Below, piece after piece: positions 1 to 8,111 of a stretch of DNA of 64,000 bases. Source of the stretch: Deinococcus alpinitundrae (lineage in GTDB: Bacteria > Deinococcota > Deinococci > Deinococcales > Deinococcaceae). Made by a program: the position numbers and the translations under genes. The notes below the pieces were generated by a model, which was not told where the DNA came from, did no database searches, and saw nothing but the letters and a program-made list of their open reading frames with translations. The stretch's first letter is position 1. Each line of letters starts with the position of its first letter. Location: assembly GCF_009982895.1 (NCBI RefSeq), contig NZ_WXZL01000003.1, positions 1 through 64,000 on the forward strand. The letters are read 5' to 3'.

Positions 1-237
1 CAGGACGCGTTTGTGATTGACGCCCTGCCCTCTGCGTGCCAGTTCGCGGGTGACCCGCCGATACCCGTAGCCGCTCCACTTCAGCACGACGGCCTCAATA
101 TCAGCAGCTAGCAGTTGGTCCTGGTCAACGATTTCGCGGTTTTGCTGACGGAGATACCACGAGCGACTGACCGCATGCAGCTCACACAGGCGACGCACCG
201 ACACCGTGGGATGCGCGTTTCGCGCATCCGAGATCAT
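1..237 (-). CDS. IS3-family transposase orfB, partial (5' part only)
   Basis: This is the N-terminal part of the catalytic transposase subunit. The minus-strand translation begins MISDARNAHPTVSVRRLCE and continues through SRSWYLRQ and KWSGYGYRRVTREL, the HTH_21-like start of IS3 OrfB proteins. The DDE catalytic core would lie beyond the window edge. Its ATG (237-235) overlaps the orfA stop as ATGA, and the frame is -1 relative to orfA. OrfB could therefore be made by coupling or as an OrfAB fusion through -1 slippage; a slippery-looking run of six A's lies inside orfA near 275. No frameshift is seen in the portion present. Confidence 0.75.
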   Translation of the reverse strand, partial: MISDARNAHPTVSVRRLCELHAVSRSWYLRQQNREIVDQDQLLAADIEAVVLKWSGYGYRRVTRELARRGQGVNHKRVL

Positions 238-533
238 TTGGTGCCTTTGTTCAAGCGGTACGTCGCCAGCGATTTTTTCAAGATGGTATTTTCCAGGGCA
301 AGCTGGCCGCAGTAGCGCTCCAGCTCAGCAATCCGTAGCTCAGTGCTGCGATCCGTGGTCGCGCCGTCGGTAAAGGCGGCTTCTCCACGCGCCTCGACCT
401 CTTTACGCCAACGGTGGATCAGACTGGGCACCAACCCATGTTCCCGACTGAGCTGAGCGGTTGTTTGCTGACCGGAATTGACTTGATTGACCACCTGAAA
501 CTTGAATTCACGGCTGTGATTGCGTCCTGGCAT
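234..533 (-). CDS. IS3-family transposase orfA
   Basis: A 99-aa DNA-binding subunit of an IS3-type transposase. The N-terminal half holds a helix-turn-helix of the HTH_8/IS911 type (REFKFQVVNQV, then TTAQLSREHGLVPSLIHRWRKE). The C-terminal half is a leucine-zipper-like helix (ELRIAELERYCGQLALENTILKK) used for multimerisation. The length is typical for OrfA. It overlaps orfB by 4 nt in the -1 frame. The ATG at 533 is preceded on the minus strand by GAAGGAGCCTCA, a good ribosome-binding site. Both reading frames look intact, so the element may be functional if the missing part is complete. Confidence 0.85.
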   Translation of the reverse strand: MPGRNHSREFKFQVVNQVNSGQQTTAQLSREHGLVPSLIHRWRKEVEARGEAAFTDGATTDRSTELRIAELERYCGQLALENTILKKSLATYRLNKGTK

Positions 534-614
534 TGAGGCTCCTTCGCGCTGTGAGCAGCCTAGCGGCTGGTCTGGGCGAAGTGGCTTGGCCGTTGGTCCG
601 CTCGAGGGGGTTCA

Positions 615-1460
615 TTCCAGCTTGAACTCATTGTTGATCTCACCTCGATCGCGAAGGAAGGTCGCTTCGAAGGGTTGGGAGACTGGATGCATACCTTGAA
701 TTCGGTGCATGGCATCCACGTTGTGCTGCTCTACCTGTGCTGCGGAGAGCTGCGCCTGCCGTGGTCCTTCCTGATCTGGCGGGGCAAGGGACAACCCTCG
801 CCCACTCAACTGGCCTTGAAGCTCCTGCGCGGACTTCCCTCGGAAGTCCGCAACAGCACCAAGACGATTCATTTGCTGGCCGCTGGAGGATTCAGTAGCA
901 AAGAGTTCATCCAGGGCGTCATCGCCCTGAAGTTTACGGGATTCATTGGGATGCGTGCAGATCGAAAAACCTCCACCGGGCAACACTTGCGAGACATCAC
1001 GACATCCGGCCGGAAGATCGAACTGCACGATCTTCCTGGGGTCTCACTGTGGGTGACGTGGGTGTGGCTGCCGGCCAAAAAAGGTGACGCCCAGGAACGG
1101 CGCTTCATCGTCTCGACCGTGCCGCGCACCGCTCAAGTGATCAAGCGCACCGGGAAACGTCGCTGGAAAATCGAGGCCCTCTTCAAAACCCTCAAGAGTC
1201 GCTTTGGCTTTGGGATGTTCGGCCAACACAGTAAACGCGGCGTGCTGCGCTTCCTCTGCTTGAGTATCCTCAGCTTCTTGTTGTGCCACTTCGAGTTCTT
1301 GGATCGCCCGGATCCGGGCGATCCAGCCTGGCCGGACTGGGGCAAATTGGCACGAGACGTTCGACAAAAATTCCTTGCCGAGGTGCGCCTCGCGGAACTC
1401 TCTCTGGAAATGAATACGCTAAATGCCGTTCAGGACGCTCTTCTTCGTATGGAACTATAA
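615..1460 (+). pseudogene. IS4-like DDE transposase lacking its N-terminus
   Basis: The frame is open from the IS3 boundary and has no credible start. From about 630 it reads IVDLTSIAKEGRF, the first-aspartate segment, then LNSVHGIHVVLLYLC and LRLPWSFLIWRGKG. The C-terminal part is KRRWKIEALFKTLKSRFGFG, containing the conserved W-x-IE-x-LFK motif with the catalytic Glu. The stop is TAA at 1458. What is missing is the N-terminal DNA-binding domain of roughly 100 residues. The simplest reading is that IS3 insertion or a linked deletion removed it. A TTG at 675 could act as a start, but the product would lack the first Asp. Confidence 0.75.
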
Positions 1461-1926
1461 ACCGCAATATCTCAGTTCAATAACAGCATCGGGCAGTCCC
1501 AGCGATCTATAAGGATCAGGAGCGACAACAAGGGTTTAAGCAGCGGAAACGAGCGCAAAAATCCTTCGACCTACACGCCAGAATCGGCTGCCTTCACTAT
1601 TACACTCGCACCAGCGTTTCTGCCTTACCCAGGAGAAACAACCAAAAACGAGCGTTGCAAACGTGGTCAATGATTGCCGCTGACGCAGTTCGTCAGCGAT
1701 AAACGGCAAAAATTTCATGTTTCACTCGCGAATGGCACCGTAGCCAACCTCAACTCTTCGCAGTTGCTGTACATCCCGGTCACTGAGCGGGAACGGTGCG
1801 GCAGCCAGACGGCGGGCTGGATCATTGTTATTGAACACCGGGAGTGGTGGGGCTTGTGATCAGTCAAGGCCCCCACCCCACCGGTTAATCTGACACAACC
1901 ATGCTGACCCTATCTTCGCCCTCCCC
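1461..1926. other. Non-coding stretch with possible transposase debris
   Basis: No intact gene is visible. On the plus strand, 1505-1702 reads IYKDQERQQGFKQRKRAQKS and ends MIAADAVRQR before TAA. The Y-K-D-Q-E-R-x-x-G-F pattern resembles the C-terminal region of IS1634/IS4-type transposases, so it may be a relic (weak). A perfect 8-bp hairpin (CGCTGACG, loop CAGTT, CGTCAGCG) lies at 1678-1698. An imperfect G/C-rich inverted repeat at about 1847-1876 could be a terminator remnant. Confidence 0.35.
1911..1916 (+). promoter_or_regulatory. Probable -10 element TATCTT, leaderless-type
   Basis: TATCTT lies 10 nt before the ATG at 1927. There is no Shine-Dalgarno sequence between them (CGCCCTCCCC). 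A -10 this close to the start implies a leaderless or nearly leaderless transcript, as is common in Deinococcus. No clear -35 was found. Confidence 0.4.
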
Positions 1927-4900
1927 ATGACGTACCCTGCCTCCTCTCTGCGCTCTCAGCTCCTGGCCCACTTGCGGCCCGTGCTCTCACGGCGGGTGGT
2001 GTCTCCCCAGATGGTGTGGGGCGACGCTGGGGTGGGGAAATCACACCTCGCGCGGCAGGTGCTGACCGAACTCGGGTGCCGCACCCAGACTGTGCAGGCG
2101 TCGGCCCCGGACGCGGCCTTGGTCCGGCTGCTCGACGGCAGCGAACTTCCCACCTGGGTGCGCCGGGTGATCGAGCGGACAGGGGTAGGGGAAACGGTGT
2201 CTGCTCCAGCCCTGGCGGACGCATTTGCGGCGGGACTGGGCACCCTTGCTCCCGTGGCGCTGCTCGTGGAGGACCTGCATGAAGCGGGGCCGGAGCGCCG
2301 GGCCTTCTGGATACAGGTGGCGAGCACACTGGGCCGCTCGAAGGGCGTGGGCCTTCTCGTTACGTCGCGCACACCGGTTCCGGAAGGCTTTGCGCCCTGG
2401 CACCTGGAAGAACTCCCGCCAGGGAAGGCGCTGGCCCTGCTGGAAGCCGAGGCGGGCGCAGCGTTGCCGGAAGATGCCGCGCGCTGGGTGCTCGCCCGCG
2501 CGGGCGGCAATCCCCTCTTTCTGAAGGAGTACCTGCGCTTTCTGACACGGGGCGGCTGGCTGTGGAGCGACGGGCGTACCTGGCATTGGCGCGCGCCAGC
2601 AGGCGAGGTTATGCCCGACACGGTAGAGGCGCTCATCTTCCGGCGCCTCCAGTCCGAGGGCGATGAGGGGCGCGCGGTCCTGGCCGCGGGAAGTCTGCTC
2701 ACGCCGGACCAGTGCATGCGGCCAGGGCTGTGGGCGGCCCTCAGCGGCCTGCCTCCTGCCACCTTCGGACACGTCCGCGCGCGGCTGGAGGCGAGCGGCG
2801 TGCTGGTTTGCGCAGGCTTTGCCCAGCTTCTCTTCGCTGAGGTCACGCGGCGTGACCTGACCGCCCACGAACGGCACGGGGTGGCCCAGCGAGCAATCGA
2901 AACGCTCCGGGAGCAGCCTCGCGAGGCCGCCGCCTTCGTAGTGGACGCGGCGTTGCTCCCCGAGGCAGCGGCGGCCCTGCTGCTCCGGGCCGCCGAGAAA
3001 GCCCAGGCCGCCGGGGCCGAACGCGAGGCGGCGCACTGGTGGACCGCAAGGCTGCCTTTCTTGCCCGCCGGCGAATGGGCTGACGCGGCTCTGCACACCG
3101 CCCGTGCGTGGCGGCCTCATGACCCTGTGCGGGCCGAGGAGCAGGCCCGCGCCGTCTTCGAGGACTTCCGTGCGCCCGATAACCTGCGCGCGGAGGCGGC
3201 CCTGTTGCGCGCCGAACTCGCCTGGCAACTGGGCCGTGAGACGGAGGCGGAGGCCACCCTGCGCGCCCTCCCCGAAACGTGGAGGGCCCGTGTGGCGGAC
3301 CGCTGGCACCTTGCCCTCATCACCCTGCGTGTGACCCGGCAAGACGCGGCGGGCGCGCTGGCCCTGTGGGACGCTCATCCTGAAGTGCACGCCCAGGCCA
3401 GCCCCGCCGACGTGTACGGCGTCGCCGACTCCCTGATGCGGCTTGGGCGGCTGGACGAGGCTGAGGCCCTGGTGTCTGAGCGGCTGGCGCACCAGGACCT
3501 TGGCGTGTCCGAACAAGCTGACCTACTGCTGGCCAGTGTGGGGGTGGCTTTTTTCCGGGGTGATCCCGTAGAGGCCCTGCGGCGGCTGGAGCAGGCAATG
3601 ACAGTACTGGGTGAGGACACGCCGGACGAACCGCAGACCCTGACCCGTTTGCGTGAACTGGCCTCCTCGCAGACGGCTTATCTGCACTCGGTGGCAGGGC
3701 GCTACCCCGAGGCCCTGAGTTACAACCGCGCGTCGCTGGCCCTGCTGGAGCGGCTGGGCGACGGGCGGCGGGTGGCCCGGCAGGAGGGCTCGTTGGGCCT
3801 GACCCTGCTACATCTGGGGCGCTACGACGAGGCCGAGGATTTGCTGCTGCGCTCACAGCGCGAACTGGAGCGCCGGGGAGACCGGCTCTTTCTGGCGAGC
3901 ACCAGTGTGCGGGGCCTGGTGCTGTTCGCCCTCGAAACCGCCCGCCCCCACGGTCCCGAACGTGCCTTGCGCCAGGCCCACTCGATCCTGCAACAGGCCC
4001 GTCGTCCGGGCGGCGAACTCATGCGGGGAGAGGCCCTGTGGCTCGCCGCGCTGGCTGAGGCGCGAGTGGGCGATGCCCAGGCGGCCCTGACCCTGCTGGA
4101 CGAGCTCCCGGTGCCGGACGCCAATCAGGGGCAGCGGCAGTGGGTCCAGGGTCTGGCGCTCGCACGGCTGGGGAAGCGAGAAGAGGCGCAAGCGGCGCTG
4201 CAGTCTGCCGAGGCCCTGATCGGTGAGCAGGAAGGCCCCTTGCAGGCGGACCGCTGCGGCCTCGACCTCGACGCGCTTCTGGGCGACGAGTCCAGCGCAC
4301 GCACCCGGCTGGCCCGCCTGGAAGCCGCCGGGCACGTCCACGCCGCCAATGTGGCCCGCCGCCTCTTTCCCACACTGGGGCACCCGGAGCCGCCGCTTGC
4401 GCCTGCCACACCTGAGTTCCGTATCGACATCCTCGGTCCTCTGCGCCTCACGGTGGGCGGCGAGAACGTGCGCCTGGGCGGAGCCAAGCGCCGCGAACTG
4501 TTGGCCCGGCTGGTGGAGGCCCGGCTGGGCGGCCATGCCAGCGTGTCCTCGCTGGACCTCGCACAGACGTTGTTTCCCGGCGAGGACGATCTGGAGACGC
4601 CCGCGCGGGTACAGCAACTCGTCTACCACCTGCGCCGCATGCTCGGCCCGGCCGCCGTCCAGACCACTGAAGACGGCTACGCGCTCGGCCCTGCCCGCCT
4701 GGACGCCCTGGATTTTCTGGAGACGGGCGACGGCAGCCTGTGGCGCGGTGCGTACCTGCAGGATCTGGGCGGCGGCCAGGACGAGGCAGCACGCGGCCTA
4801 CTGATGGACGCGCTTCAAAACGCCGTGGAAGCGGGCCTGAACGCAGATCCCCGCGCCGCTGCCCGGGTTGGCCGCCTGCTGCTGGAAGCTGAGCCGTACA

Positions 4901-5055
4901 GCCGCACCGCCCTGGCCGTCACGCTGCGGGCCTTGCGTGCAGCGGGCAACCGCAAGGGCGCGCTCGCCGTGTACCGGCAGGCCAGGGAGCGCCTGCGTGA
5001 AGTGGACGAGGAACTCCCCGAAGGCTGGGCCGAGTTTCTGGCGGAAGAAGGGTAG
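1927..5055 (+). CDS. Large ATPase/TPR transcriptional regulator with C-terminal winged helix and BTAD
   Basis: A 1042-aa STAND-type regulator. The Walker A motif is GDAGVGKS at residues 32-39, and an AAA/NB-ARC-like domain (LLVEDLHEAG as Walker B, GGNPLFLKEYLRFL as sensor) covers about residues 1-330. TPR-like helical pairs fill about 340-820. Residues about 835-930 (FRIDILGPLRLTVGG to TTEDGYALG) form an OmpR/SARP-like winged helix. The last 100 residues (LLEAEPYSRTALAVTLRALR, ALAVYRQARERLRE) are a bacterial transcriptional activation domain. In most SARP proteins the winged helix and BTAD are at the N-terminus, so the order here is inverted. The inducer and target are unknown; the small-protein genes downstream on the same strand are candidates. 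The start follows a near-leaderless -10. Confidence 0.8.
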   Translation: MTYPASSLRSQLLAHLRPVLSRRVVSPQMVWGDAGVGKSHLARQVLTELGCRTQTVQASAPDAALVRLLDGSELPTWVRRVIERTGVGETVSAPALADAFAAGLGTLAPVALLVEDLHEAGPERRAFWIQVASTLGRSKGVGLLVTSRTPVPEGFAPWHLEELPPGKALALLEAEAGAALPEDAARWVLARAGGNPLFLKEYLRFLTRGGWLWSDGRTWHWRAPAGEVMPDTVEALIFRRLQSEGDEGRAVLAAGSLLTPDQCMRPGLWAALSGLPPATFGHVRARLEASGVLVCAGFAQLLFAEVTRRDLTAHERHGVAQRAIETLREQPREAAAFVVDAALLPEAAAALLLRAAEKAQAAGAEREAAHWWTARLPFLPAGEWADAALHTARAWRPHDPVRAEEQARAVFEDFRAPDNLRAEAALLRAELAWQLGRETEAEATLRALPETWRARVADRWHLALITLRVTRQDAAGALALWDAHPEVHAQASPADVYGVADSLMRLGRLDEAEALVSERLAHQDLGVSEQADLLLASVGVAFFRGDPVEALRRLEQAMTVLGEDTPDEPQTLTRLRELASSQTAYLHSVAGRYPEALSYNRASLALLERLGDGRRVARQEGSLGLTLLHLGRYDEAEDLLLRSQRELERRGDRLFLASTSVRGLVLFALETARPHGPERALRQAHSILQQARRPGGELMRGEALWLAALAEARVGDAQAALTLLDELPVPDANQGQRQWVQGLALARLGKREEAQAALQSAEALIGEQEGPLQADRCGLDLDALLGDESSARTRLARLEAAGHVHAANVARRLFPTLGHPEPPLAPATPEFRIDILGPLRLTVGGENVRLGGAKRRELLARLVEARLGGHASVSSLDLAQTLFPGEDDLETPARVQQLVYHLRRMLGPAAVQTTEDGYALGPARLDALDFLETGDGSLWRGAYLQDLGGGQDEAARGLLMDALQNAVEAGLNADPRAAARVGRLLLEAEPYSRTALAVTLRALRAAGNRKGALAVYRQARERLREVDEELPEGWAEFLAEEG

Positions 5056-5178
5056 GGGGAACGAAGGGGAAACGGCCACCTCGTTTCCTTCGCCCCGTTT
5101 CCCACCATCGGGCCGCAAGCAGGTGGGTAGCACACTCCTTTCAGGCGAGGAACGCTCGCCCCGACAAGGAGACTGACT

Positions 5179-5613
5179 ATGCGACTGATCCTAACCCTGA
5201 CCCTGCCCGCCCTGCTGATGCTCTCTGCCGCCCTTGCCGGAGCGCCTGGCGTGAATAACCTGCGCTTGACCACCGCGCCCGGCGGAGCCGCCACCAAGGT
5301 GCTGCGGACCGACACGCCCATGGTGTACGTGCTCGCCGATGTGAACGGCACCAAGGGCGCAGCGGCCCAGGTGGTGTGGATCGCCGAATCCGTAGCTGCC
5401 GACGTGCCGCCCAACACGGAGATTGACCGCATGAAATTGAGCCTGCCCGTGACCAGTGGGCGCGTTCTCCACAACACCCTGACGTTCTCGCTCTCCAGGC
5501 CCACGGCGGGCTGGCCGAAGGGGCATTACCGCGCTGACCTCTACGTGGCCCCTGCGCCGGGCGCGAAAGTGCCTGCCCACCCTACGGCCAGCATCGGCTT
5601 TGACGTGCGCTGA
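5179..5613 (+). CDS. Secreted small protein of unknown function
   Basis: 144 aa. Residues 1-20 (MRLILTLTLPALLMLSAALA) form a clear Sec signal peptide with an AxA-like cleavage site and no lipobox cysteine. The mature part alternates short hydrophobic and polar stretches (VYVLADVNGTKGAAAQVVWIAE, LSLPVTSGRVLHNTLTFSLS, HYRADLYVAP) as expected of an Ig-like beta-sandwich. It has no catalytic motif or cysteine. An AAGGAG ribosome-binding site lies 8-13 nt before the ATG. It follows the large regulator by 123 nt and ends at a hairpin terminator. The family was not recognised and the periplasmic or extracellular location is inferred. Confidence 0.7.
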   Translation: MRLILTLTLPALLMLSAALAGAPGVNNLRLTTAPGGAATKVLRTDTPMVYVLADVNGTKGAAAQVVWIAESVAADVPPNTEIDRMKLSLPVTSGRVLHNTLTFSLSRPTAGWPKGHYRADLYVAPAPGAKVPAHPTASIGFDVR

Positions 5614-5620
5614 GCACTGC

Positions 5621-5653
5621 GCAAAAGCGCCCTTTTGCCCTTAGGTTTTTCTT
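5621..5653 (+). terminator. Intrinsic terminator
   Basis: The stem GCAAAAG (5621-5627), loop CGCC and CTTTTGC (5632-5638) is followed by a T-rich tail (AGGTTTTTCTTTACT). It starts 8 nt after the stop of the secreted-protein gene. Confidence 0.65.
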
Positions 5654-5924
5654 TACTCCTTTGTTGAAGCGCAAGTTGAAGCTTAGAAGGACCGACAGGG
5701 AAGCGCCTTTTTCAGAAACCCTATTTCCTCCTCGCTTGGTTGCACCGCTTTGTAAATTCGCTTGATTTGCACATTGGCAAAACCTGTTGAACCGGAATCC
5801 GGATCACCTGTCATGCGGGAGACAGGTGGGCCTTCCCTTCCTCCCCACGGGACGCGCGTCTGCCGAGCCTGGCCTCTCCCGGAGGCTGGAGTGCCGCGCT
5901 GTCCCTGCCCCCTGGAGTCTTTCT
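5654..5924 (+). other. Long leader region with hairpins before a secreted-protein gene
   Basis: No gene is supported here. A perfect 8-bp stem (CACCTGTC 5805-5812, 8-nt loop, GACAGGTG 5821-5828) follows a near-palindrome CCGGAATCCGG (5792-5802). A smaller GCCTC/GAGGC hairpin lies near 5873-5887. Together they suggest a structured 5' leader for the gene at 5925. No known riboswitch consensus (c-di-GMP, cobalamin or fluoride) could be fitted. Confidence 0.3.
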
Positions 5925-6296
5925 ATGCGCCTAATCACTCGCCCTGCCCTGACCCGCGCCGCCCTCGTGGCTGCCTTTAGCTTGAGTACCGCCCTCGCCG
6001 TCGACCTGTCGGGTACCTATACGGTCACGGGCACCAACCCCGACGGCACCCTGTACCGGGGACGACTCATTATCAAGAAAGTCGGCCCGGACCTTTACAC
6101 CATGAACTGGAACGTGGGTGAAACCTACATCGGTACTGGCCTGTACAAGAACGGGTATCTGGCGGCGGGCTACACCTCCGAGGAGGACGACTTCTACGGG
6201 GTCAGCATGTATGCGCTGGAAGGCAGCAAGACGCTGCGCGGCATCTGGACGGCCTGCGGCTCGGTCCAAACGGGCGTGGAACTGGCCCAGCGCTGA
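5925..6296 (+). CDS. Secreted small protein of unknown function
   Basis: 123 aa starting at MRLITRPALTRAALVAAFSL. The signal peptide ends near ALAV, and the mature chain begins DLSGTYTVTGTNPDGT. The mature part (YRGRLIIKKVGPDLYTMNW, GTGLYKNGYLAAGY, SMYALEGSKTLRGIW) looks like a small beta-barrel or fibrillin-like fold of repeated G-x-Y/L strands. This start is preferred over upstream in-frame codons because it gives a signal peptide and has GGAG 8 nt upstream. The single Cys near the C-terminus is not in a lipobox. Only one base separates its stop from the next gene, so these small genes probably form an operon. The function is unknown. Confidence 0.65.
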   Translation: MRLITRPALTRAALVAAFSLSTALAVDLSGTYTVTGTNPDGTLYRGRLIIKKVGPDLYTMNWNVGETYIGTGLYKNGYLAAGYTSEEDDFYGVSMYALEGSKTLRGIWTACGSVQTGVELAQR

Positions 6297-6297
6297 T

Positions 6298-6540
6298 ATG
6301 CGCCGCTCACCCCACTCTTCTTCCGAGAATCCGCCGGACCGGGAGCTGGCCTTCGCTCTGTGCCCGAAGTGCTACCGCACGGTGCCCTGCGCCTCCCGGG
6401 AGCGGCACTGTCCAAACGACGGCGTCCTTTACGTGACGCAGTGCCCCGCCTGCACCTGCGCCATCACCTCTCCACAGGCCCGCTACTGCGTGAGCTGCGG
6501 CCACACGCTGACGGGTGCGCCAGAAACGCCAGGATGGTAA
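6298..6540 (+). CDS. Small double zinc-ribbon protein
   Basis: 80 aa with three C-x-x-C pairs and additional cysteines: CPKCYRTVPC, HCPNDG, CPACTC and YCVSCG. This is the pattern of tandem zinc-ribbon (DZR-like) knuckles. It has no signal peptide, so it is probably cytoplasmic. It begins 1 nt after the preceding stop, and its own stop overlaps the next ATG by 7 nt, indicating translational coupling with the membrane protein that follows. It may be an adaptor or metal-stabilised scaffold. No enzymatic residues are seen and the family was not named. Confidence 0.6.
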   Translation: MRRSPHSSSENPPDRELAFALCPKCYRTVPCASRERHCPNDGVLYVTQCPACTCAITSPQARYCVSCGHTLTGAPETPGW

Positions 6541-6818
6541 TCATCCTGGCGCTGTTCGAGGCTGGAGTCGGCGTTCTGATTGCCGTGGTGCTGTTTCTGC
6601 TCGGCCTGCTGATCGGGCGGGCGCTGCCCTGGGCCCGTCCCCTATTCGGCGCACTGCTGTTTGGGGGCGCGGCCCTCGCCGGGTGGCTGGCCCTCACCTA
6701 CATGCACAGCGGGCGGAACCCCGACGAACGGGTGATCTCGCAGATTCTGGCTCTGGGGCTGTTGCCGCCGCTACTCCTGGCACTGCTCGCTGGGTGGTGG
6801 CTAGTCCGGAGGCGGTAG
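6534..6818 (+). CDS. Small integral membrane protein
   Basis: 94 aa with three predicted transmembrane helices: residues about 2-26 (IILALFEAGVGVLIAVVLFL), about 34-55 (PLFGALLFGGAALAGWLALT) and about 70-90 (LALGLLPPLLLALLAGWWLV). It ends in a positively charged tail (RRR) that should remain cytoplasmic. The short loop HSGRNPDERV lies between helices 2 and 3. The ATG lies inside the end of the zinc-ribbon gene (ATGGTAA overlap), so the two are likely coupled. The function is unknown; the pairing suggests the zinc-ribbon protein acts at the membrane. Confidence 0.55.
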   Translation: MVIILALFEAGVGVLIAVVLFLLGLLIGRALPWARPLFGALLFGGAALAGWLALTYMHSGRNPDERVISQILALGLLPPLLLALLAGWWLVRRR

Positions 6819-6909
6819 CGAACAGGACGTTTCTTTAAATGAGAGGAGTGGCCCCAGAGCACACCTGTTTTCAAGATTGTGTTGCTTTGAGGCGCTCGGG
6901 GTCAGGTGA

Positions 6910-6952
6910 CTTGCAAGGGCATAAATTCTGGTCCCATCTTTATTCTTGCAAG
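6910..6952. promoter_or_regulatory. Paired CTTGCAAG palindromes upstream of an SDR gene
   Basis: Two identical 8-bp palindromes CTTGCAAG lie at 6910-6917 and 6945-6952, 35 bp apart start to start, between the membrane-protein gene and the SDR gene. Duplicate palindromes in a promoter region suggest a regulator operator. No regulator is known for them. Confidence 0.35.
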
Positions 6953-7026
6953 AGGTTTCGTTTCCCCGTGGATCGATCGAGACCAGTTGAGTGCGAACAC
7001 GGCCCAGCCATGCTTCACTGGTAAGG

Positions 7027-7782
7027 ATGACAACATTGGCTGGCAAAGTGGTGTTCGTGACGGGCGCGTCCCGTGGTATTGGAGCGGTAACGACAAGGAG
7101 CCTGCTCGAAGCGGGCGCATCGGTGGTGGCCCATTTCGGACGCACCGGTCAGGGCGCTGAGTCGTTGCTGGACACCTTCGGCCTGAACCGGGTGCATCCT
7201 GTGCAGGGAGACCTGGCCCGTGCGGGTGAGGCGACCCGCCTGTTCCAGGAAGCTGTGGCCTGGAAAGGTCGGGTGGATGTCCTGGTGAATAACGCCGGGA
7301 TCGCGCCTTCACTGACCATCGACGTGCCGCTAGACAAATGGTCTGACGTTTGGGCTGAAACCCTGCAGGTCAACTTGCTCAGCGTTGCAGAGAGCTGCCG
7401 CGCTGCCCTCCTGCACTACGGTGAGCACGGCGGCGGAATCATCATCAATATTGCCAGTCGGGCAGCCTTTCGGGGCGATAACCCCGACGCAATGCATTAC
7501 GCCGCTTCCAAAGGAGCAGTCATCACCCTGACCAAATCGATTGCGCGCGGCTTTGCTGGCCAGGGTGTCCTGGCATATTCGGTCGCACCCGGCTGGGTCA
7601 TCACCGAGATGGCAGAGGCATATCTGGTGGAGCATGCAGAGCAGTTGCGCCGGGAATTACCCATGGGTCAGGCCGCACCACCAGAGGATGTCGCCAACAC
7701 GGTTGTCTTCCTGGCTTCAGGAGCGGTACCGCATATGACGGGCGCGACCTTGGATATCAACGGCGCGTCGTATGTTCGGTAA
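7027..7782 (+). CDS. Short-chain dehydrogenase/reductase (SDR family)
   Basis: About 251 aa, a classical SDR. It has the NAD(P)-binding motif TGASRGIG near residue 11, NNAG near residue 83, the active-site Ser in NIASRAA, Y-x-x-x-K in HYAASKG, and a C-terminal GATLDINGASYVR. It is probably a cytoplasmic NAD(P)-dependent alcohol, sugar or acyl dehydrogenase; the substrate is not evident. It faces the dgo operon, so an aldose or sugar-acid substrate is possible but unproven. The start is uncertain: the ATG at 7027 has AAGG almost touching it, while an in-frame GTG at 6991 would add 12 residues. The duplicated CTTGCAAG boxes upstream may regulate it. Confidence 0.8.
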   Translation: MTTLAGKVVFVTGASRGIGAVTTRSLLEAGASVVAHFGRTGQGAESLLDTFGLNRVHPVQGDLARAGEATRLFQEAVAWKGRVDVLVNNAGIAPSLTIDVPLDKWSDVWAETLQVNLLSVAESCRAALLHYGEHGGGIIINIASRAAFRGDNPDAMHYAASKGAVITLTKSIARGFAGQGVLAYSVAPGWVITEMAEAYLVEHAEQLRRELPMGQAAPPEDVANTVVFLASGAVPHMTGATLDINGASYVR

Positions 7783-8111
7783 AAGGAAGTTCTGCCAACG
7801 GGTCTAGAGCCGCCTACGGTCACTTCTAAGGTTGCTGGTCCATGCCGAGGTCAACTAGCAGGATCCGTATATGGAAAAAGTGAATTGGGCGCGGGGAAAA
7901 TAGCCCCAGATACGTTGCAAGCGCAAGCTTGGTCCAAGTAACAGTCATCCTTTCATACAGACTCTGACTTGAAGCACTTTGCGGAAGCTGGTGAAATCCG
8001 ACCAAAGTGGCTCCGCAGTAGGGGAGTCGTCCCATACGGGTGCTGCCCACCACATGATCTCAACTGGGTTTGCGTCGCTGAGCTTTCACACTGCAATGTC
8101 GCGGCGGTGTG
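7783..8111. other. Intergenic region between convergent genes
   Basis: 329 nt with no supported gene between the 3' ends of the SDR gene and dgoA. A short GGGG/CCCC hairpin (around 7895-7909) is the only structure noted. No convincing terminator with a T-tract was seen on either strand. Confidence 0.4.

Larger units (their letters stand above)
1..614 (-). mobile_element. IS3-family insertion sequence, truncated by the window edge
   Basis: This is an IS3-type element read on the minus strand, with orfA followed by an overlapping orfB. The outer end is placed at about 614, where the minus strand begins TGAACCCCCTCGAGCGG. That fits the TG-starting terminal repeats of IS3 elements, and from 615 onward the plus strand reads directly into an IS4-like transposase frame. 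The other end lies before position 1, so target duplications cannot be checked. The boundary at 614 is inferred, not proven. Confidence 0.6.

Noticed and set aside
2041..3516. 491-codon minus-strand open frame
   Set aside because: Antisense shadow of the ATPase/TPR regulator.
5760..5924. c-di-GMP or cobalamin riboswitch
   Set aside because: Partial similarities (GGCAAAACC, GGGAGAC) do not extend to the conserved cores or stem order of these classes.
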